Shown here in pieces: positions 8,465-15,587 of a DNA stretch of 35,217 bases (position 1 is its first letter; every line of letters begins with the position of its first letter). The stretch comes from an uncultured Chitinophagaceae bacterium (GTDB lineage: Bacteria; Bacteroidota; Bacteroidia; Chitinophagales; Chitinophagaceae). A model generated the notes under the pieces. It searched no databases. It saw only the letters and a program-made list of their open reading frames with translations, and was not told where the DNA came from. The DNA lies in contig CAISCV010000204.1 in NCBI GenBank assembly GCA_903883945.1, positions 1 through 35,217 of the forward strand, read 5' to 3'. A program made the translations under genes and the position numbers.

Positions 8465-9958
8465 TTATAGAGAATTAAGTTCGTAATGAGTACTAGGACC
8501 TGAACCTTTGCGGACAATCAGACCCAAATCAAGCATTTTATTTAAATGCCTTTCTGCTTTCTTTGTATCAAATCCGAACTTCTCTTCATAATCCCTTCTC
8601 TTCAATGTAAAAATCAATTTTACAAATTCATAGCCAATTAACTCTTCCTGATTGAGCTCAGATAGTATTTTGTTTGGAGAAACATTCTTTAACCCTTCTT
8701 CACTTCTTGGGAATGTGAAAACTATATAAGGAGCATCATAGGTAACTATTGGAAGTGGCAAATTATTATTTTGTGGCAAATCCCTAATTGTTGAAAAACC
8801 TAAACCCCTATGCTCTACTAACTTCATTTGGTCGAATACATACATAATTTTGGGGTTACGACTAAGTGATGGAGCATTAAAACGCTTAATTTGCTCAATG
8901 GTTAACGGCTCTATAGGTTTACCGGGGCTTTTGATGATGATAGCATCGTCATTAATTTCAAAATAAATTGGCGCACCCTCTATATCATAATCACGATGAA
9001 CTATGGCATTGATGATTGCTTCGCGTAATACTACCAACGGATAATCATAAATAACCTTTCTTTCAGAATTAGTGCGATCTATTTGTTTTCCTATAAGAGG
9101 TTCATACCATGATTGTATTTTATCGGGTTGTAAAATTAATGGACCATCTATGGTTTCAATATTTTCACCGCGCCCCTTTGTTTTAAAAGTTGCACGAATG
9201 AGGGAATTTTGATACATTAATTGAGGTCTTTCGCCAAATAAAAGTAAACCCATGCCAGTGGGTACATATCCTTTATCTGTAAGAACTAAAACGCCCAAAT
9301 AAGTAAGAATTTTGTGAAACTTAGATGTATTCAATTCTACATTCAATTTTGCGCTTTTGATAAAAGATTCTAAATGAACAATAGACAAATCTTCTAAATC
9401 TGCCCTTATTTCAATTTTTTCTTTAGTAGATAATACTGAAGCTTCCGTTTCTTCTTTAGCCTTCTTGGCTCTTTCTTCAGCTTCTTGAATAAATTGTTTA
9501 TTTGCTTCCCTAATTTGCTTTTGTAGGTCGGCATCAAACAATTCCACTTCAACACCATTATCAATAAGATATTTAATACCTTTTCTATCGACAGATGGGT
9601 CAGGGTCTTCAATGCCTATCCAAACCTTTTTGATACGGGCATTTACAATACGTTCAGCACAACCCAGTTTGGGATGTTTTCTGGCTCCTGGAGCGCAAGG
9701 CTCAAGAGTAGCGAATAAAAGAGAGCCATCCAAGCTATTACTTCTGTTTTTTCTTTCCAACAAAGTAAATTCTGCATGGTCGCCATGGCGAAGCTCACCT
9801 CTAAAAGCAGTTTCTTCTTTTCCATCGGGTGTTATTAATACAGCACCTACTTTAGGGCTTACTTTGTCTTGTCTTGGCTCTTGAATTGAGAGATTCATAA
9901 TCTCTATAGCCATCTCCATATATTTGCGAGGGTTGAAACCTTCTTTATTTTTTGCCAT
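8465..9958 (-). CDS. RibD-like deaminase fused to GHKL-type ATPase and winged helix
   Basis: A 497-residue three-part protein. Residues 1-140 are a zinc-dependent deaminase of the RibD/cytidine-deaminase type: HAE at 61-63, LEPC with C88, and the second zinc Cys at C100 (PKLGCAERI), followed by KVWIGIEDPDP. Residues about 145-172 are a charged coiled coil. Residues about 190-420 match the ATP-binding module found in Schlafen/AlbA_2-type regulators (HATPase_c_4): LREAIINAIVHRDYD (311-325) and EHRGLGFSTI (382-391). The N-terminal AlbA part of such proteins appears replaced by the deaminase. The last 60 residues form a winged helix (FGFDTKKAERHLNKMLDLGL). The substrate may be a free nucleotide or a nucleic-acid base; it cannot be read from sequence. 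No riboflavin gene is nearby, and the surroundings are defence genes, so a defence role is inferred. ATG at 9958 is the natural start. Confidence 0.8.
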   Translation of the reverse strand: MAKNKEGFNPRKYMEMAIEIMNLSIQEPRQDKVSPKVGAVLITPDGKEETAFRGELRHGDHAEFTLLERKNRSNSLDGSLLFATLEPCAPGARKHPKLGCAERIVNARIKKVWIGIEDPDPSVDRKGIKYLIDNGVEVELFDADLQKQIREANKQFIQEAEERAKKAKEETEASVLSTKEKIEIRADLEDLSIVHLESFIKSAKLNVELNTSKFHKILTYLGVLVLTDKGYVPTGMGLLLFGERPQLMYQNSLIRATFKTKGRGENIETIDGPLILQPDKIQSWYEPLIGKQIDRTNSERKVIYDYPLVVLREAIINAIVHRDYDIEGAPIYFEINDDAIIIKSPGKPIEPLTIEQIKRFNAPSLSRNPKIMYVFDQMKLVEHRGLGFSTIRDLPQNNNLPLPIVTYDAPYIVFTFPRSEEGLKNVSPNKILSELNQEELIGYEFVKLIFTLKRRDYEEKFGFDTKKAERHLNKMLDLGLIVRKGSGPSTHYELNSL

Positions 9959-10075
9959 ATAAAAAAAATTAATAAACTACTTCGTTTTTTGTTATTATTT
10001 TCAGTTAGAACTGAATTTATTTAAAATTTTAAAGCATAATCATGATTATATACATTATTATCATACCAATATAAT

Positions 10076-10735
10076 CTAATCTCTTTCAATTATTTTATTC
10101 ATCATAATACCAATATACTCGCTCTTTTGGTCGTGTTGAAATAATACATGAGCGTTATTGAAATCCTTGATTTCTAAACGCTCTTTCCAATTCACTTCTA
10201 ACCATTTTGTATTAGAAATAATAAATGAATTAAGTATTAAATCTTCATTCATAACTTGTGGTTGCACTGTTTCAGATAAATATTTATAAAATTGAATCTT
10301 TGCATCATTGATTCCTTTTGAATTTCGTATTCCTTTAGGGTCTATAAAAGTGAGGTATTGTTTGTTGTCTTTTTTAATCCATAGCATGAAATCTGGATAA
10401 AAGTTGTTACCTTCTGCAAAAAAACCTATCCCCTTTTTGCTTTGATTTCGAAGTAAGTAGATTTCTCCAAGTTGCTTTTTTTCTTGTATTCTGCCTATTT
10501 TCTCCTCAAAATCCTTCATAAACTGAGTTTCCGTATCATTTAATGCAACAGAGGGGTTTACTTTTATACTTCAATTGTGTGAATTTATTACAACATAATA
10601 ACTGCAATTGTTCAGTAATCTGCGATATTTTGTCTTCGAAACAATATACCGTAGAACCAACCATTATTTTTTCTTTCCTTGAAGCTTTTGCCGTTTTATC
10701 AAATTTAAAGACTAAAATCTATTTGCCTAAAACTT
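10076..10735 (-). pseudogene. Remnant of a type III restriction Res-like subunit (C-terminal nuclease domain)
   Basis: The intact open part (ATG 10519) encodes 147 residues with a PD-(D/E)xK-type nuclease signature: NFYPDFMLWI and, after a turn, LTFIDPKGIRN. This is the C-terminal domain of type III restriction Res-like subunits. Protein-like sequence continues upstream: SIKVNPSVALNDTETQF in the same frame to a TGA at about 10570, and then, after a one-base shift in an A-run near 10562-10566, VYCFEDKISQITEQLQLL in another frame up to a TAG at 10719-10721. The whole helicase part of Res (some 800 residues) is missing. It is most simply the far end of the operon whose SNF2 helicase lies at 12478-15321. 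Confidence 0.65.
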
Positions 10736-10740
10736 GTTAA

Positions 10741-11154
10741 TTAAGTGACCGTTTCCGAATTTTTAAAATCTACCTTTTAATAACATTGACTTGAAATATC
10801 TAATATTAGCAAGAGGATATTATATTTTTTAGGTTATTCTAAATCCTGTGTGAGAATTAGATTTCTGTTTGCATATTTAGTGGTAAATAAAAGAATTTTT
10901 TCAGACATTTCCTCTATTATAAACAATAGAATACTTCTTAATTTCAAATTCTCCGTTTAAAAACGGTTCCACACTAAATTTAGTATAACCATTTTTTATT
11001 CTTTTATGGCTATATTTAATTTTTACCACTTAAATTGTAGTGATCAATTCAGGCTCCCTGTATTATTTGGCTGTGAAATATTAAAGACTCATTACACAAT
11101 CAGGATCTCTTTCTCCTGATTTTTAAAATCACTGCCTTTAATGTACAAAACTGA
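10741..11154. other. Gap with two overlapping tiny ORFs, possibly a decayed gene
   Basis: AT-rich stretch between the Res remnant and the HNH gene. On the minus strand, a GTG at 11029 opens 42 codons (VKIKYSHKRIKNGYTKFSVE and onward) ending at TGA 10901-10903. An ATG overlapping that stop (10908) opens 24 codons (MSEKILLFTTKYANRNL and onward) ending at 10834. Both look protein-like and could be one frame-shifted remnant or two very small genes. No family is recognised. Confidence 0.25.
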
Positions 11155-12099
11155 CTAGCCATTGAATATATTACTATTATGCCAATTAATAAAGCGTGCG
11201 TTAGGCTTATCAATAGGCCTCACAGGTAAATTTTGAAGTGTTTTTCCATGATATTGATAGTATTCTTTTCCATTTTGAAATTCTTCTTTTATTCTTGAAC
11301 TTACTTCAATTTTATACTCTTTTGTAATTGTCAAATAACCGTTATCAAATAATTTGTGCATATCAGACCTTAATAGTAAACCATTTGAAATTGTATGTGG
11401 TCCCAATTCAGCATAAGGCTTAATGTGTGCAGCCTCTAATACTGGCAATGTTTTTTCTCCAGTAATGGAACATCTTCTGGAATAAGCATCAGTTATTAAT
11501 ACTCTAAAAGCTCCTTGTCCAAGTCTTACTTTAGACAATACAGATTTCCCATACCCAGGAGAAGGTTCTTCTTCCATTGTAAGTTGATTTACTTCAATTT
11601 CGGTGTGTGCTAAATATTTATTTTTATCAAGAAGTTTCTCGACTTTTTCCCAAATACCATTTCCAATTTCATCATTAGTATCATAGGATTTACCTTGCAC
11701 AATACTTTTACCCCAATCTGAAGGAGTCTCAATCCAATCTTCCTTTTTAAAAAATATTGGATTAGTTAATACAATACAACCTATTGTCGGGTTAATATTA
11801 TCTTTATCAGAACGATAACTTAAAATCATCCTACTAAAATCATTAAAAGTATTACACCCATTTCTATTTCTAAAAGTATCCCAAGCAATTGTCATTGGTA
11901 GAAATGTGTGACTTGAGAAAAAGCCAATACCTCCAATCACATTTAATGGACTTTTTAATTTAAAAAGAAAGGGTGCACCCGTTTTAAGAACTTTAAAATT
12001 AACTGACCCACTTGGCTGCCAAAAGTTAATATCTTCTGGATTTATGTGGCTTAAATAATTATACCAATTATTGTCTGTTACACCTAAATAAAATTTCAA
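11155..12099 (-). CDS. HNH endonuclease with PUA/EVE-like N-terminal half (predicted restriction nuclease)
   Basis: A 314-residue protein. The C-terminal third is an HNH_2-type nuclease: RRCSITGEKTLPVLEAAHIK with H225, then N239 in TISNGLLL and H248 in DMHKLFDNG. The first 170 residues (FYLGVTDNNWYNYL, then KTGAPFLFKLKSPLNVIGG and FLPMTIAW) resemble the PUA-like/EVE-type modules that read modified bases in modification-dependent (type IV) restriction enzymes. The predicted role is cutting of DNA carrying modified bases. No cognate methylase is adjacent. The gene sits where Mod and most of Res should be in the neighbouring operon, which suggests it entered by replacement. Start ATG 12099 follows an AT-rich leader. 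The HNH call is firm; the base-reading role is inferred. Confidence 0.8.
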   Translation of the reverse strand: MKFYLGVTDNNWYNYLSHINPEDINFWQPSGSVNFKVLKTGAPFLFKLKSPLNVIGGIGFFSSHTFLPMTIAWDTFRNRNGCNTFNDFSRMILSYRSDKDNINPTIGCIVLTNPIFFKKEDWIETPSDWGKSIVQGKSYDTNDEIGNGIWEKVEKLLDKNKYLAHTEIEVNQLTMEEEPSPGYGKSVLSKVRLGQGAFRVLITDAYSRRCSITGEKTLPVLEAAHIKPYAELGPHTISNGLLLRSDMHKLFDNGYLTITKEYKIEVSSRIKEEFQNGKEYYQYHGKTLQNLPVRPIDKPNARFINWHNSNIFNG

Positions 12100-12137
12100 A
12101 TCTCTTTATTTAAATTTATTAAAAAATAAAATACGAA

Positions 12138-12476
12138 CTATCGACTTTTAAAAAGCATTATAGGAATCAAATCAATATCTAATGCCATTTCTATCTTAAT
12201 AATAGTTTATAAACTAAGGTTATGCATTCCACTTAACCATTTAGATACTACTGAGGGAGGGGTATTCATCACCGTGTCCCAGTGTTTTAAAGACCAGCCT
12301 TTATCAACCATCGCCATTCGTATCTTTTCTGTGATAGCGAGGTTCTTTTCGATAAACTTATCAATTTCAGGATTGCGCTTTTGGTTGATGATGCGATAAA
12401 TACCAAAATCTAAATCAGCTTTATTTAACTCGAATATATCGTTCAGTACTTCTTTTAATTCTTTGTAGTTATCCAT
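12138..12476 (-). pseudogene. Chimeric remnant: N-terminus of type III-like methyltransferase joined to an HTH domain
   Basis: The open frame (12207-12476, 89 residues) joins two unrelated pieces. Residues 1-34 (ELNKADLDFGIYRIINQKR) match the start of the large adenine methyltransferases (Mod) of type III-like systems, which are normally over 900 residues. From about residue 35 on (NPEIDKFIEKNLAITEKIRM, then VVSKWLSGMHNLSL) it is an XRE/Cro-type helix-turn-helix. The frame stops at TAA 12207-12209, but the next 22 codons (TIIKIEMALDIDLIPIM) continue the HTH C-terminus in frame to a TAG at 12138. The ATG at 12476 lies one base after the SNF2 helicase stop, the position expected for mod. Junction is near 12374. 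It may be expressed, but as a methyltransferase it is dead. Confidence 0.7.
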
Positions 12477-12477
12477 T

Positions 12478-15321
12478 TTATATTATTTCGAATGATATGG
12501 TAAATAATTCTTCTTCTTTTATGTCTCTAGTCAATTTACTTTTGGCATCAGCAATCATAACATCCCGTTGTTCATTAATTTCATCTTCTCGGTCATAAAT
12601 TTCTTGTCTTAATTTGTTGTATTTACGTTTTACCCGAGATATTTTTTCTTGTAAAGACACTAATTCTTCGGCAAGTATATTTTCTTTGTGCTGCTTGCGC
12701 TCTAATTCTTTTAGCTTTTGCCTTTCATCTTTTAAATCCAATTCAATAGAGTTTATCTTATCATCTGCCCATCTTTCAAATTTGGCAAACTCTCGTTGCA
12801 TGAATGCAGCGTCTACTTTTTCGAGATGTTCAAGTTTTGTTTTTTTGTTTAATTGATGATTGGCATCAATTTGTGCTAAATCTAACTTATTGAAAGGCTG
12901 TACAGATGCTTTCAGATTCATTAAGTCTCTTACAGTTTGTTCTTGTAATTTGATTTTGTCTTGAGTGATTGCAGAAAGAATTAGTGTATCGTGTTGTTCT
13001 ATTTCGGAATGTACAGTAAGGTTACTAATTCTAAGTAAGCCTTTTTTTCCTCTTAGATTATCCAATTCTTTGTATCTGATAGGGGAAGATGCTACATCAA
13101 AAACCAAATGGGAAGGTTCAGTTTTTTCGTGTTTTGCCCTATTCAGCAGTTTTTGGGCTACTTCACTTTGTAATCTGTAATGTTTTGCATCGGTTCTTTT
13201 TTTGTTCAAGGTATATTTTTCGCCCGACTCCAAGATGGTAAAAGTATAATCCTGTTCCTCAAAGGTGGCAAGATTTATTAAGTAAAAACAGGTAAGTTCC
13301 CATAACCATTTCTCAAATTTCTCTAAAAACGTCTTAGTATCGGAATAGGTAATTCTGAGTTTGTTAATGACACTTCCTTCAAAGTTTTCGAACAGTACAC
13401 TTTGCACTTCTTTTATCTTTTTATCAATCGATTCTTCAAACTCTTCTTTCAAAGCCTTGAAATAAGCATCAATTTCGTCTTTAGTCCTACATTGTTTATA
13501 GATTTCAATTATTCGTTTTTCGAAATCAACTCCATTTTCAATACTACCTAACACATGATCGGATGCACCAAAAACACCTTTAAACAAGTTGTATTTTTGT
13601 TCTAACAATTGAAATACCCTATTCTCTACTTCATTATCACTATTTAGAAAATTTACAACTACTACATCATGTAATTGACCATATCTATGACATCTACCTA
13701 TACGTTGTTCAATCCTCTGCGGATTCCAGGGCAAATCATAATTTACCACCATACTACAAAACTGTAGGTTGATACCCTCGGCAGCAGCCTCGGTTGCAAT
13801 CATAATTTGGTAGTCATTACTTTTGAAAGCATCTACCAAGGCATTCCTGATATCTACATTTTTTGAATGGGTAAGTTTTCCATAGTTGTTTTTATCGTTC
13901 ACCCAATTTTCGTAAACACTACTCGACAATAAATCGGTATTGCTGCCATTGAAAAGCAAGATTTTGCCTTGATATTTTTCTTTAGATAAACGTTCAAACA
14001 GATAGTGTTGTGTTCTTGTAGATTCAGTGAAAATTAGGGCTTTTTCATTAGCCCCAAGTTCTTTCAGTTTACTGAAACCAGTTTCTAATGCTATTATTAA
14101 TTTTTCACCCTTTTCGTTGTGTTCAATACTATTAGCTAGTTGTAAATACTCAGTTAATTTGGCAATTTCTAATTCAATATTCTTTTTGTCTTGTAAAGTA
14201 ATTTCATTAATAAACTCTTGTGTAGATTCATCATCTTCAACTTCCTCTAAGTCGTCATCATAATTTTCATATTCTTCCTCAAACCAAGAAATGATTTCAT
14301 CTTCTATTACTTTTGAATTTGTCAATAAACTATTTAATCGTTTTATTAATGCTTCTAAAGTTTTACCAATAGCAAAGGAAGAAGAACCAAGTAATTTAAA
14401 CATTACTGATTCCATCAAATGACGTTGCGCCCTTGGTAAGGCATAAATATTTTCGCTTCGTAAGTACTCTAATACATTATCGTACAATAGTTTTTCCTTT
14501 ACTGTGGGTACAAATTGTTGGGTAATAGGTATCCGTTCTCTATAAGGTACAAATTCTCTTACATCTTTTCTGAGTGTACGATGAATTATATTTTTTAACT
14601 TGTCTTTTAAATCAGCTGCATCACCATCACCATTTACGTAGTTTTTCCGAAAAGTTTTTATATCACTAAAAATATCCTGATCAATAAAACTAACTAGCCC
14701 AAACAGTTCATCCAATCTATTTTGCAAAGGGGTGGCTGTGAGTAATATCTTTTTGTAATCTTTTATTGCATTTCTAATTCTTGCGGCAATACTATCTGGA
14801 TTCTTGTGTACATTTCTTAAATAATGTGATTCATCTAAAACTATTAAATCCCATGAAGTAAGTTGTATAAATTCCGCTTTCTTACTTGCATATTGATAAG
14901 AACATATTTTAATGGTTTTGCCATCATCAAAAGGATTTTTATTTTCTGCCTTATACTTACTATTGAAACTTTTATTCTCTATTACTTCGGATTTCAGATA
15001 AAACTTATCTGCCAATTCATTCATCCATTGTTTGCGAAGAGAAGAAGGGCAAATGATTAATATTCTTTTTTTATTTTCTGCCCATTTTTGACTTAATAAA
15101 ATACCTGCTTCAATGGTTTTGCCTAAACCTACTTCATCTGCCAATATTGCCCCTTTAGAGTAAGGAGATTTAAAGGCAAATAATGCAGCTTCTACCTGAT
15201 GTGGATTTAGCTCTACTTGTGCATCCATCAAGGTTGCACCAAACTTTTCGGGAGTTTCAGAATTAGACTTTTTAGTTAATTCATAAGCAAAATATTTGGC
15301 TTGAAATGCAGTAATACTCAT
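12478..15321 (-). CDS. SNF2-family DEAD/DEAH helicase of a type III-like restriction/defence operon
   Basis: A 947-residue SF2/SNF2 ATPase, apparently intact. Motif I is GAILADEVGLGKT (57-69), motif II DESH (163-166), motif III TATPLQNRLDELFGL; motif VI PQRIEQRIGRCHRYGQ lies near residue 535. Between the two RecA folds is a long helical insertion with an acidic run (EEEYENYDDDLEEVEDDE). The last 100 residues are coiled coil (KLKELERKQHKENI and neighbours). Such helicases occur as the first gene of operons with a large adenine methyltransferase and a Res-like helicase-nuclease. Here only the first 34 codons of that methyltransferase remain downstream. It probably translocates on DNA in a defence complex. 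Without its partners it may be inactive. Confidence 0.85.
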   Translation of the reverse strand: MSITAFQAKYFAYELTKKSNSETPEKFGATLMDAQVELNPHQVEAALFAFKSPYSKGAILADEVGLGKTIEAGILLSQKWAENKKRILIICPSSLRKQWMNELADKFYLKSEVIENKSFNSKYKAENKNPFDDGKTIKICSYQYASKKAEFIQLTSWDLIVLDESHYLRNVHKNPDSIAARIRNAIKDYKKILLTATPLQNRLDELFGLVSFIDQDIFSDIKTFRKNYVNGDGDAADLKDKLKNIIHRTLRKDVREFVPYRERIPITQQFVPTVKEKLLYDNVLEYLRSENIYALPRAQRHLMESVMFKLLGSSSFAIGKTLEALIKRLNSLLTNSKVIEDEIISWFEEEYENYDDDLEEVEDDESTQEFINEITLQDKKNIELEIAKLTEYLQLANSIEHNEKGEKLIIALETGFSKLKELGANEKALIFTESTRTQHYLFERLSKEKYQGKILLFNGSNTDLLSSSVYENWVNDKNNYGKLTHSKNVDIRNALVDAFKSNDYQIMIATEAAAEGINLQFCSMVVNYDLPWNPQRIEQRIGRCHRYGQLHDVVVVNFLNSDNEVENRVFQLLEQKYNLFKGVFGASDHVLGSIENGVDFEKRIIEIYKQCRTKDEIDAYFKALKEEFEESIDKKIKEVQSVLFENFEGSVINKLRITYSDTKTFLEKFEKWLWELTCFYLINLATFEEQDYTFTILESGEKYTLNKKRTDAKHYRLQSEVAQKLLNRAKHEKTEPSHLVFDVASSPIRYKELDNLRGKKGLLRISNLTVHSEIEQHDTLILSAITQDKIKLQEQTVRDLMNLKASVQPFNKLDLAQIDANHQLNKKTKLEHLEKVDAAFMQREFAKFERWADDKINSIELDLKDERQKLKELERKQHKENILAEELVSLQEKISRVKRKYNKLRQEIYDREDEINEQRDVMIADAKSKLTRDIKEEELFTISFEII

Positions 15322-15587
15322 TTAAATTAATAATTAATTAGGAAAGTAGTCATTTAGTTAATAAATACAAAAGACAAACACAAAGAATAAGTAAACTTGA
15401 AACTTTGAAGCCGTTATAATTTTCAATTATGAAAAACTAAAATCAACAACGCCAAATATAGTATAAGCAAAGGAAGCTAAATATTATTACCAGCAATATG
15501 AGTAAATGGGGAAATGAGGATTTGAGGAAATAATTTGTCTGAACCTTGATTTAAGGGGATTTTTTTAGGATATTGAAGTGTTGTTTT

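Noticed and set aside
8465-9958. Riboflavin biosynthesis RibD
   Set aside because: The RibD reductase domain is absent and replaced by an ATPase and winged helix; no other rib genes are nearby.
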